Assembly: GCA_019690055.1 (NCBI GenBank)
Contig: JADGGF010000229.1
Location: forward strand, 1-7,070
DNA: 7,070 nt
Reading direction: 5' to 3'
From: Micromonosporaceae bacterium
Lineage (GTDB): Bacteria; Actinomycetota; Actinomycetes; Mycobacteriales; Micromonosporaceae
Numbering within the stretch: the first letter of the stretch is position 1; every line of letters starts with the position of its first letter. Of this stretch, positions 1 to 7,070 are shown in pieces. The position numbers and the translations under genes are program-made. Under the pieces are notes generated by a model. The model did no database searches. It was given only the letters and a program-made list of their open reading frames with translations, and had not been told where the DNA came from.

Positions 1-356
1 GGCCCGAGATGGGCGCGCGGTACCGGCGCAACCGGCCGTACGGTTCCAGCCTCGGGGCGCCCAGCGGGGCCGGGTTCGGGGGGCCGACACCGGGTGGTGA
101 CGTCGGGACGGGCACCCGCGCGGCGGCGCTGGGCGGCGCGGCCACCAGCGGTGCGGCCACGGGTGGCGCGACGGCCGGCGCGGTGGTCACGGCTGGTGCG
201 ACCGCTGGGGAGGTGGTCACGGCTGGCGCGACCGTTGGGGAGGCGGTCACGGGTGGCGCAGTGACGAGCGGAGCCGGCGTCCCAACCTCGCCCCGCCTCT
301 CCGCAGCGGAGCTGTGGGACGCGGTTGACCGTGGCGACGACCCGACCAGGGACTGA
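1..356 (+). CDS. C-terminal fragment, probable Trp-biosynthesis-associated membrane protein
   Basis: This is the 3' end of a gene that enters from the left. The frame is open from the first bases, reads P-E-M-G-A-R-Y across positions 3-23 and stops at TGA 354-356. An internal ATG at position 9 is unlikely to be the true start, because the frame continues upstream and no convincing Shine-Dalgarno can be checked. Two pieces resemble the tail of the actinobacterial Trp_oprn_chp family, four-helix membrane proteins encoded near trp genes: the M-G-A-R-Y segment that follows the last helix, and the final L-W-D-A-V-D-R-G-D-D-P-T motif. Between them lies a low-complexity Gly/Ala/Thr/Val linker with decamer repeats, expected to be disordered. 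No membrane segment is visible here, so the family call rests on these two short motifs and is tentative. The biochemical function of the family is not established. The gene converges on livF, and no trpC follows it. Confidence 0.55.
   Translation, partial: PEMGARYRRNRPYGSSLGAPSGAGFGGPTPGGDVGTGTRAAALGGAATSGAATGGATAGAVVTAGATAGEVVTAGATVGEAVTGGAVTSGAGVPTSPRLSAAELWDAVDRGDDPTRD
138..272 (+). repeat. 30-bp in-frame tandem repeats encoding Ala/Thr/Gly/Val decamers
   Basis: Four consecutive 30-bp units lie at 153-182, 183-212, 213-242 and 243-272, preceded by a half unit at 138-152. They encode AATGGATAGA, VVTAGATAGE, VVTAGATVGE and AVTGGAVTSG. Units two and three differ at only 2 of 30 bases, which points to recent tandem duplication. 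The outer units are more diverged. The unit length is a multiple of three, so copy-number changes would keep the frame. The repeats sit in the presumed cytoplasmic tail linker, just before the conserved C-terminal motif. Confidence 0.85.
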
Positions 357-386
357 TCAGACCCTCCTGCCGACGGCTCAGCCATC

Positions 387-400
387 CGGGCTCCGGCCCG
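387..400. terminator. Weak terminator candidate in convergent gap
   Basis: CGGGC (387-391) and GCCCG (396-400) pair around a TCCG loop. As RNA from the plus strand this is a C(UCCG)G hairpin of the unusually stable UNCG class. It begins 30 bases after the stop of the leftmost gene. The stem is only 5 bp and is followed by a C-rich run (nine C at 404-412), not a T tract, so it is not a classical intrinsic terminator. For livF transcripts, another 5-bp stem (450-454 with 463-467) lies just past the livF stop. The rest of the 357-470 gap shows nothing gene-like. Confidence 0.25.
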
Positions 401-470
401 CCGCCCCCCCCCGTGTGCGAGGATGCGGCGGCGACCGGAAGCCGGCGCTGACCGCTCGAAACCGGTCTGC

Positions 471-1181
471 TCAGGCCACGCCGAGATAGGCCTCGCGGAC
501 GGCGGGGTCGTGCAGCAGGTCGTTGCCGGTCCCCTCCTTGACGATGCGGCCGGTCTCCAGCACGTAGGCCCGGTGGGCGCGGGAGAGCGCCTGCTGCGCG
601 TTCTGCTCGACGACCAGGATCGTCGTCCCCTGCTGCGAGATCTCGGTGATGATCTCGAAGATCTGCCGGATCAGCATGGGCGCCAGACCCATCGACGGCT
701 CGTCCAGCAGCAGCACCTTGGGCCGGGCCATGAGCGCCCGCCCGATGGCGAGCATCTGCTGCTCACCGCCGGAGAGCGTGCCGGCGGCTTGCTTGGCGCG
801 CTCCTTCAACCGGGGGAACAGGTCGTACACCCGCGCCAGGTCGGCGGCGATGCCCGCCTTGTCGCGTCGGGTGTAGGCGCCCATGTCGAGGTTCTCGAGC
901 ACCGTCATGCCCGGGAAGATCTGCCGTCCCTCGGGGGCCTGGCAGAGGCCCCGGACCACGCGCAGATCGGCGCGGAGCCGGCTGATGTCCTCGCCATTGA
1001 AGATGATCTTTCCGCCGGACAACGGGCGCAGGCCGGAGATGGCGCGCATCGTGGTGGTCTTGCCGGCGCCGTTGGCCCCGATCAGCGCCACGATCTCGCC
1101 CTCGTTGACGTGCAGCGAGATCCCGTGCAGGGCCTCGATGCGGCCGTACGCGACCTTGACATCCTGCAGTTCAAGCAGCAT
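471..1181 (-). CDS. livF: LivF, branched-chain amino acid ABC transporter ATPase
   Basis: This 236-residue cytoplasmic ATPase has the normal LivF length. With LivG it powers the LivHM channel for leucine/isoleucine/valine-type substrates. Walker A is GANGAGKT at 35-42. The Q-loop sits in the LivF-typical QAPEGRQIFPGMTVLENL at 81-98, the ABC signature LSGGE at 136-140, and Walker B VLLLDEP at 156-162, followed by SMGLAP. The switch position reads VEQN (191-194), with Gln where most ABC ATPases have His; this is characteristic of LivF and not a defect. The ATG start at 1181 has GGGGAG (1189-1194 on the complement) seven bases upstream. The start overlaps the end of livG by 11 bp, so translation is probably coupled. 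It is the last gene of the operon and converges on the leftmost gene. Substrate preference within the hydrophobic amino acids cannot be read from this subunit. Confidence 0.96.
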   Translation of the reverse strand: MLLELQDVKVAYGRIEALHGISLHVNEGEIVALIGANGAGKTTTMRAISGLRPLSGGKIIFNGEDISRLRADLRVVRGLCQAPEGRQIFPGMTVLENLDMGAYTRRDKAGIAADLARVYDLFPRLKERAKQAAGTLSGGEQQMLAIGRALMARPKVLLLDEPSMGLAPMLIRQIFEIITEISQQGTTILVVEQNAQQALSRAHRAYVLETGRIVKEGTGNDLLHDPAVREAYLGVA

Positions 1182-2095
1182 CGACGGACTCCCCGAGGTA
1201 GGCGGCGATCACCTTCGGGTCCCGGGCCACCTCGGCCGGGGTTCCATCAGCGATCTTGCGACCGAACTCCAGCACAACGATACGGTCGGTGACCCCCATG
1301 ACCAGGCGCATGTCGTGCTCGATGAGCAGCACCGTGTGCCCGATGTCCCGGATGCGCTTGATGAGCTTGAGCAGGTCCTCCTTCTCGGCCGGGTTGAAGC
1401 CGGCGGCCGGCTCGTCCAGGCACAGCAACGCGGGTTCCGTGGCCAGGGCCCGGGCGATCTCCAGACGCCGCTGGTAGCCGTACGGCAGGTTGCGGGCCAC
1501 GTCGTTGGCGCGGTCCGCGATGCCGACCAGCCTCAGCAGATCCAGCGCCTTCTGCTCGGCCGCCCGTTCTTCAAGGATGTGCCGGGACAGGCCGAAGACC
1601 TTGGCGAACCCTCGGCGCGTCTGCTGCCAGAGCCGGGGAAGGCCACCGGTCGCGGTGACCTGGGGCAGCTCGTGCTCCTTCGGCCGTACGCGGTAGAGCC
1701 GGAACAGCGCGCCGAGCACGCTGGTCTTGTGCCGCGAGTCGGTGCCGACCATGACGTTCTCGATCGCCGTCATCTCCGGGAAGAGACGGATGTTCTGGAA
1801 CGTCCGGGAGATGCCCATCCGGCTGATCTGGTACGGCTTGCGACCGCTGACCCGTTGGCCCTGGAAACGCACCTCACCCGAGGTCGGCTTGTAGACCCCG
1901 CTCATGACGTTGAAGCACGTCGTCTTGCCGGCACCGTTGGGCCCGATCAGGCCGAGGATCTCCCCTTCGTACACGTTGAAGGTGACGTCCTCGAGCGCCA
2001 CCACGCCACCGAAGTTGAGGGTGACGTGGTCGACCTCGAGCAGAGCCCGACGGGTGGGTGGGGAGACCGGAGCGGACTGGGGGATCTCGGTCAGC

Positions 2096-2103
<8 letters not shown>
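1171..2103 (-). CDS. livG: LivG, branched-chain amino acid ABC transporter ATPase
   Basis: This is the second nucleotide-binding subunit of the importer, 310 residues. Walker A is GPNGAGKT at 54-61. The Q-loop lies in GISRTFQNIRLFPEMTAIENV at 97-117. The signature region is LPYGYQRRLEIARAL at 206-220, the divergent form usual in LivG. Walker B is LLCLDEP at 226-232, followed by AAGFNP, and the switch His is in LIEHDM (H263). It is clearly longer than the roughly 255-residue E. coli LivG. About 20 extra residues precede the first strand, and an insertion of roughly 25-30 residues lies in the helical domain between about 122 and 178. The ATG start at 2103 has a perfect AGGAGG (2113-2118, complement) nine bases upstream, and the gene overlaps livM by 8 bp. 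All catalytic motifs are intact, so it should be functional. Confidence 0.96.
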
Positions 2104-3408
<1,305 letters not shown>

Positions 3409-3412
<4 letters not shown>

Positions 3413-4389
3413 GCGCGGGCCCTCCCCAACGACTCGCCCAGCAGACCCGTCGGCCGGAACATCAGGACGATGACAAGAATGACGAATGCGAAGACGTCTT
3501 CCCAGATCGAGGCCGTGATGGCGGCGGCGTAGACCTCGACGACGCCGAGCAGGATGCCGCCCAGCAAGGCCCCGCGCAGGTTGCCGATGCCGCCGAGCAC
3601 CGCCGCGGTGAATGCCTTGAGGCCGACCACGAAACCGATGGCGCTCTGCGTGTTACCGATCCGAATCGTCCAGAGCAGCGCGGCGGCGCCGGCCATGACC
3701 CCGCCGAGCACGAAGATCAGCATGATCACGCGGTCCTGGTTCACGCCCATGAGCGCCGCGGTCTGCGGGTCCTGCGCCACCGCGCGCACGCCCCGTCCGT
3801 AGCGGGTTCGGTTGATGAACAGATCCAGGCCGATCATCATCACGACGGCGGCGACGACGACGATGACGTGAATGGTGTCGATCGTCGTGTCGCCGATGGT
3901 CAGCACCGGTCGGCGCTCGAAGAGGTACGGCACCGACAGCGAGGCCGCGCGTTCCCGACCGAAGACCTCGGGCAGCAGGTGGCCGATCCGCCTCGGCAGC
4001 AGGAGCCCGAAGACCTCGACGAGGATCATCGAAACACCGATGGCCGTGATGAGGAAGATCAGCGGTGGCGCGTTCTTGCGCCGCAACGGTAGGTAGGCCG
4101 CGCGTTCGACCGCGAGCGCGATGCCTCCCGAGGCGAGGCCGGCGACCACCAGACCCAGCAGCGCGGTGGGGATTGCCACGACCAGCGCCGGGTACTGCTG
4201 GACGTCCAGGACCGTGTAGGTCACCAGGATGGCGAAGGTGCCCACCATGAAGACTTCGGAGTGGGCGAAGTTGATGAGTCGGAGCACACCGTAGACGAGG
4301 GTGTAGCCGAGTGCCACCAGGGCATAGATAGCTCCCTTGGAGACACCGTCCACGGTGTACTGGCCGATGTGGTCAATGAGGGTGTTCAC
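3409..4389 (-). CDS. livH: LivH, branched-chain amino acid ABC transporter permease
   Basis: This 326-residue permease partners LivM. The N-terminus holds the family hallmark GVSKGAIYALVALGYTLVYG followed by LRLINFAHSEVFMVG (15-50). Hydrophobic segments are near 13-36, 45-61, 67-95, 110-131, 173-191, 220-241, 255-290 and 297-311. The cytoplasmic coupling loop is TRYGRGVRAVAQDPQTAALMGVN (195-217). A conserved GLKAFTAAVLGGIGNLRGALLGG lies at 256-278, and RPTGLLGE comes near the end. The start is GTG at 4387-4389, with AGGAG (4399-4403, complement) nine bases upstream. It lies 85 bp after livK, unlike the overlapping genes that follow, and a strong hairpin fills that gap. It overlaps livM by 4 bp. 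Confidence 0.96.
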
Positions 4390-4415
4390 CGATATGTGCT
4401 CCTGCCGCGATGCAA

Positions 4416-4446
4416 GGTGCGGCCGGGGCGTTCCCCCGGCCGCACC
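4416..4446 (-). terminator. Intercistronic hairpin between livK and livH
   Basis: A perfect 13-bp GC-rich inverted repeat (4416-4428 with 4434-4446) surrounds a 5-base loop. On the transcript it starts 28 bases after the livK stop and ends 26 bases before the livH start, just ahead of its ribosome site. No U-rich run follows, so full intrinsic termination is unlikely. Hairpins after a binding-protein gene commonly either protect the upstream mRNA from 3' exonucleases or cause partial termination. Both would leave more LivK message than permease message. The structure is seen directly; its role is inferred. Confidence 0.7.
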
Positions 4447-4474
4447 GCGACATCATTTCAGTTCCGACCTCGGA

Positions 4475-5641
4475 CTACTGAACGCCCAGTGCCCTGAGCG
4501 GAGTGAGGCCGTCACCCTCGACCTTGTAGGCCCAGACGACCACGACGCTCGGGTCGACGTCGCCGCCCGCGTCGAACTTGATGTGCTTCGACGCACCCTC
4601 CTTGTCGTAGGCCTTGATCCCGGTCAGAACGTCGGCGCGGGTGGACGCGCCGCCGCTGATCACGTCGATGAAGACCTTCGCGGCGTCGTAGCCCTCAGCA
4701 CCGTAGGAGCCAGGCTCGGTGCCGTACTCCGCCTTGAAGTCCGCGGTGAAGGTGCCACCGGCCTCCGAAGCCGGAAGGCACGGGCAGGTGATGATCGCGC
4801 CCTCGGCCGCACCCTCGGTGTTCGTCGCGAGGGCCGGGTCGTACAGACCGTCGGCGCCGAGCAGCTGCGCGGTGATGTTGGCGCCCCGGATCTGGCGGAA
4901 CAGCGGCGCCGCCTCCCGCGGGTACCCACCGTAGAAGATGTAGTCGGGCTGCTCGGCCTGGATCTTCGCAACCGTCGCGTCGAAGATCGTCTGCTGCTCC
5001 TGCACCTTGTCGGTGGCGTAGGGGATCTTCGGGGTGCCCTCGTCGAGCCGCTTGGCCAGCTCAGCGGTCAGGCCGGCGCCGTACGCGCTGCCGTCGTCGA
5101 TGAGGAACACCTTCGTGGCGCCCTCGTCCCGCAGGAACTTGGCGATCGCCGCGCTCTGCGTACCGTCGTGGCCCACGACGCGGTGGAAGACCGTGATACC
5201 GGGGCGGCCGGACAGGTCGACCCGGGTCGCCGACGGGCTGATCATCGGCACGCCGCCGCCCTGGAAGACGGGCATGGTGCCGTTGGTCTCGCCCGAGAAG
5301 GCGCCACCGATGACGCCCAGGAAGTCCTGGTCGGCGACGACCTGCTGCGCGAAGCCCGCCGCCTTGTCGGGGTCGCCCTGGCTGTCGAACTCGACCATCT
5401 GGAGCTGGCAGTCGGGGTTGGCCTCGTTGTACTGCTTGAACGCGAGCTTCGCGCCGTCGCGAGACGGGATGACGATGGCCGCGTTCTCACCGGTCAGGGC
5501 GCCGAAGAAGCCGACCTTCTTGCCGCAGTAGTCGGCCGCCTGGTTGCCGCCGTCATTCGTGTTGGCCTGGCAGCCCGCCGCCACCACGAGCCCGAGCGCC
5601 GCCGCGGCCAGGCCGACGGCGCGTAGATTGATTCGCCTCAC
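4475..5641 (-). CDS. livK: LivK-type branched-chain amino acid-binding lipoprotein
   Basis: This extracellular, membrane-anchored receptor of the importer has 388 residues from the preferred GTG at 5641. A signal peptide starting MRRINLR, followed by a hydrophobic core, ends in a lipobox at VVAAGC, so Cys24 should be lipidated. The mature part is a periplasmic-binding-protein type I fold (leucine-binding family). ISPSATRVDLS (134-144) matches the ISPAAT ligand loop of E. coli LIV-binding protein. DDGSAYGAGL (182-191) and YGGYPREAAPLFRQIR (237-252) match other family segments, and the Glu of the latter (E243) lies where family members contact the substrate amino group. Cys39 and Cys78 may form the N-terminal disulfide known in the family, and a further TCPC pair lies at 285-288. 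An in-frame GTG at 5698 would add 19 Arg/Gly-rich residues ahead of the signal peptide, which is unlikely. It is first in the operon. The exact ligand (Leu, Ile, Val or another) is not certain. Confidence 0.94.
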   Translation of the reverse strand: MRRINLRAVGLAAAALGLVVAAGCQANTNDGGNQAADYCGKKVGFFGALTGENAAIVIPSRDGAKLAFKQYNEANPDCQLQMVEFDSQGDPDKAAGFAQQVVADQDFLGVIGGAFSGETNGTMPVFQGGGVPMISPSATRVDLSGRPGITVFHRVVGHDGTQSAAIAKFLRDEGATKVFLIDDGSAYGAGLTAELAKRLDEGTPKIPYATDKVQEQQTIFDATVAKIQAEQPDYIFYGGYPREAAPLFRQIRGANITAQLLGADGLYDPALATNTEGAAEGAIITCPCLPASEAGGTFTADFKAEYGTEPGSYGAEGYDAAKVFIDVISGGASTRADVLTGIKAYDKEGASKHIKFDAGGDVDPSVVVVWAYKVEGDGLTPLRALGVQ

Positions 5642-5651
5642 GGCTTGTCTT

Positions 5652-5657
5652 CCTCCT
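5652..5657 (-). promoter_or_regulatory. Ribosome binding site fixing the livK start
   Basis: AGGAGG on the minus strand lies ten bases before the GTG at 5639-5641. It is the strongest Shine-Dalgarno match in the region. The resulting N-terminus is a compact lipoprotein signal peptide, whereas the upstream in-frame GTG at 5698 would make an implausibly long n-region. This decides the start. Confidence 0.8.
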
Positions 5658-5674
5658 CTGGAGTGCTGTGCGCT

Positions 5675-5727
5675 CCCGCCCAAGGCGCCCCGTGGCACGG
5701 TTCACGCATCCACGGGGTTAGGGCGGG
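5675..5727 (-). promoter_or_regulatory. Two-tier stem-loop in the livK leader
   Basis: On the minus-strand transcript, CCCGCCC (5727-5721) can pair with GGGCGGG (5681-5675). Inside it, CCCCGTGG (5717-5710) pairs perfectly with CCACGGGG (5695-5688). The inner loop is 14 bases, and a 3/6-base internal loop separates the two stems. The structure ends 17 bases before the AGGAGG of livK. Two nested perfect helices of 7 and 8 bp are unlikely to be trivial, although GC-rich DNA produces such pairings more often than average. Possible roles are mRNA stabilisation, attenuation or control of ribosome access. It matches no riboswitch I recognise and lacks a U tract. Confidence 0.5.
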
Positions 5728-5756
5728 CCGACACGGCATGAGATCCTTGGTCGCGG

Positions 5757-5787
5757 ACCTTACTCGACGGTCCGGCATTGCCGCTAA
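5757..5787 (-). promoter_or_regulatory. Weak candidate promoter of the liv operon
   Basis: TAAGGT (complement of 5757-5762) is the only minus-strand hexamer between the propeller gene and livK that fits TANNNT. A poor -35-like TTAGCG (5782-5787) lies 19 bases upstream. Transcription would begin near 5750, giving a leader of about 110 bases that contains the stem-loop. The -35 match and the spacing are poor, so this is only the best available guess. The operon promoter must lie somewhere in 5642-5901 unless transcription reads through from the propeller gene. Confidence 0.22.
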
Positions 5788-5877
5788 CGGCCAAGCGGCC
5801 GCTGTTCCAAACTGTTATCCAGCTGAGGCACACAATCGGTCCCATGGTGCACATGTGACGATCGGCGTGATCTGAGG

Positions 5878-5892
5878 CCCGCCAACGGCGGG
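5878..5892 (-). terminator. Short hairpin after the propeller gene
   Basis: CCCGCC (5878-5883) and GGCGGG (5887-5892) form a perfect 6-bp stem with a 3-base loop. It starts nine bases past the stop codon of the right-hand gene on the minus strand. No T-rich run follows. It could be a weak U-less terminator separating that gene from the liv operon. Confidence 0.4.
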
Positions 5893-5901
5893 ATGTCAGG
5901 G

Positions 5902-7070
5902 TCATGACACCGCGGTTACCGAGGCGACGTAGGCGCGGGCTATTCGTCCGTCGTCGACGAGGAGGAGCACCTGGTCCGGGGCGTCGCCCGCGCTCGGGAT
6001 ACCGGCGACCGCCACGTGCCGGCCTCCCTCGGCCGCCATGTCGATGGGAGCAGCCACCGGGCGCCACGAGGCGCCGGCGTCGGCACTGATCCACAGCTCG
6101 TACGTCCAGCCCGCTTGGACCACGGCGACGAGGTGGTCGCCGGCCGCGGCGAGGTCGACCGGGATGGCCGAGGTGAGCCGCCCGTCCCGCGGCTCGACGT
6201 GGGTGCTGCCGAAGCGGCCGCTCGCGCGCCAGCCGTCCGGCTCCAGCCGCCACGCGCGGAACGTCGGGCCGTGGGTGCCGATGGCGGTGAGCGATCCGGC
6301 GACGGACGCGACGACGCTGAGCTCGTCGTAGTCGGTGGTGGCTTCGGCCGGCATGGCGGTCCACGTGCGGCCGTCGGGCGAGCGCCACGCGGCCGGGTCG
6401 CGGTCGGGGCGGCCGGTCGGCACCACGGACCCGACCACGATCCACTCGCCGTCGTGGAACGTGGCGTCGGCCGCCCAGGTGGCGCGCTCGGGGGAGTCCG
6501 AGAGCACCGGGGCGCCCTCGACGATCTCGAACGTCTCCCCGGTCGGGGAGAGCCAGACCGCCGCGCCCGCCGACCGGTTGCCGACGATCAGGTAACCGGG
6601 CGGGCCGGCGGTGATGCGTCCGACGTTGGTGGCTTTCGGCCCGCCGTAGAGCTCGAAGCTGGCGCTGATCTCGGTGAGCACCTCGGTGCCGTCGGCGGTC
6701 CGGGTCGGGTAGTAGGAGGCCATGCGCGGATTGCCGTGCGCCCCGCCGACCTTGCCGCCGAGCGCGACCAGCGTCCCGTTCCGGCAGGCCGCCCCCCACA
6801 GCAGGCTCCGCACGCCGTAGTAGCTGTACGCCGCGACCGGCAGCGCCGTCCAGGTCTGTCCGTCCCGGCTGGTCCAGGCGGCCGGGTCCATGGTGTCGTC
6901 GGTGCCCAGCAACGGTTCGTCCGCGCCCGGCGACTCTTCGTCCGCCCCGATCAGGCCGTGTCCGCCAACGAGGTACCAGTGACCGTCACAGACCGCGGTC
7001 CCGGCGAGCACGTTCCGGGTGCCGTCGGGCGGCGGCAGCGTGATCTCGCGCCAGGTCAGCTCGACCGGCC
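5902..7070 (-). CDS. Beta-propeller-like protein with BNR/Asp-box-like repeats (N-terminus outside window)
   Basis: The frame is open to the window edge. The GTG at 7009-7011 is an internal Val codon, preceded by a further 19 in-frame residues that look like the same fold (T-W-R-E-I-T-L-P). About 388 residues are visible. Numbering from that Val, several blade-like units each pair a Gly-rich strand (WYLVGG 22-27, LVALGG 81-86, YLIVGN 140-145, WIVVGS 190-195, LVAVVQ 294-299) with an Asp-box-like turn: SRDGQTW 48-54, SPTGETF 155-161, SPDGRTW 211-217 and SADAGASW 309-316. This resembles sialidase/BNR-type propellers, but no catalytic residues for any enzyme can be assigned. Two Cys at matching blade positions (C8 and C76) would suit a secreted protein; a signal peptide, if any, lies outside the window. 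It ends at TGA 5902-5904, 260 bp upstream of livK on the same strand. The role is unknown and a link to amino acid uptake is not shown. Confidence 0.8.
   Translation of the reverse strand, partial: PVELTWREITLPPPDGTRNVLAGTAVCDGHWYLVGGHGLIGADEESPGADEPLLGTDDTMDPAAWTSRDGQTWTALPVAAYSYYGVRSLLWGAACRNGTLVALGGKVGGAHGNPRMASYYPTRTADGTEVLTEISASFELYGGPKATNVGRITAGPPGYLIVGNRSAGAAVWLSPTGETFEIVEGAPVLSDSPERATWAADATFHDGEWIVVGSVVPTGRPDRDPAAWRSPDGRTWTAMPAEATTDYDELSVVASVAGSLTAIGTHGPTFRAWRLEPDGWRASGRFGSTHVEPRDGRLTSAIPVDLAAAGDHLVAVVQAGWTYELWISADAGASWRPVAAPIDMAAEGGRHVAVAGIPSAGDAPDQVLLLVDDGRIARAYVASVTAVS

Noticed and set aside
138..272. CRISPR-like periodicity
   Set aside because: The repeats are contiguous 30-bp coding units with no spacers, in frame with the gene.
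423..1292. Plus-strand open frame of 289 codons opposite livF
   Set aside because: Low-complexity His/Arg/Gly/Asp product, fully antisense to a gene with intact ABC motifs.
4337..5626. Long plus-strand open frame of 429 codons opposite livK
   Set aside because: It lies antisense to a clearly recognisable binding protein. Its product is Arg/Val/Asp/Gly-rich with no recognisable domain, as expected of antisense frames in GC-rich genes.
5794..5803. 10-bp palindrome AGCGGCCGCT as a possible operator
   Set aside because: It is a NotI-type GC palindrome, expected fairly often by chance in such GC-rich DNA, and nothing else supports it.
5849..5870. Possible CRP-type site around TGTGA
   Set aside because: Only one half-site is present; no TCACA half follows at the required spacing.
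5645..5875. Plus-strand 76-codon frame in the livK upstream region
   Set aside because: No ribosome site or recognisable domain, and it is antisense to the leader and promoter region.
5702..6799. Minus-strand frame of 365 codons overlapping the propeller gene and the livK leader
   Set aside because: Arg/Gly/Pro-rich out-of-frame reading. The other frame encodes coherent repeated propeller blades and runs to the window edge.

Overview
This window comes from a high-GC actinobacterium, probably Micromonosporaceae or a relative. The placement is inferred from the very high GC content, the GTG starts, the strong AGGAGG ribosome sites and the protein style; no rRNA or other marker gene is present to confirm it. 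Nearly all of the window is one minus-strand operon for a high-affinity branched-chain (hydrophobic) amino acid ABC importer of the LIV/HAAT family. Its order of transcription is livK-livH-livM-livG-livF, read from about 5641 down to 471. A gene tail on the plus strand lies to the left and a different minus-strand gene lies to the right.

Left edge (1-356, plus strand): the C-terminal tail of a gene entering the window. It probably belongs to the actinobacterial Trp-biosynthesis-associated membrane protein family. It carries four 10-residue Ala/Gly/Thr/Val repeats encoded by 30-bp tandem DNA units. A convergent intergenic gap of about 114 bp (357-470) has weak hairpins and a run of nine C, and then livF ends.

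Operon (471-5641, minus strand): LivK is a lipoprotein that captures the amino acid outside the membrane. LivH and LivM form the membrane channel, and LivG and LivF are the ATPase pair. The last four genes overlap by 4, 8 and 11 bp, which suggests translational coupling. livK is separated from livH by 85 bp containing a perfect 13-bp hairpin, a likely device for making more binding protein than membrane and ATPase subunits.

Regulatory region (5642-5901): this stretch holds the presumed operon promoter. The livK leader can fold into a two-tier stem-loop ending just upstream of the Shine-Dalgarno sequence. A short upstream reading frame overlaps the livK start by GTGA. Further upstream is a locally AT-richer patch with operator-like short repeats.

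Right edge (5902-7070, minus strand): the C-terminal part of a beta-propeller-like protein with BNR/Asp-box-like repeats. It runs off the window and its function is unknown.

I found no mobile element, CRISPR array, tRNA or rRNA, and no evidence of a wholly new system. The least explained pieces are the livK leader architecture and the propeller gene.
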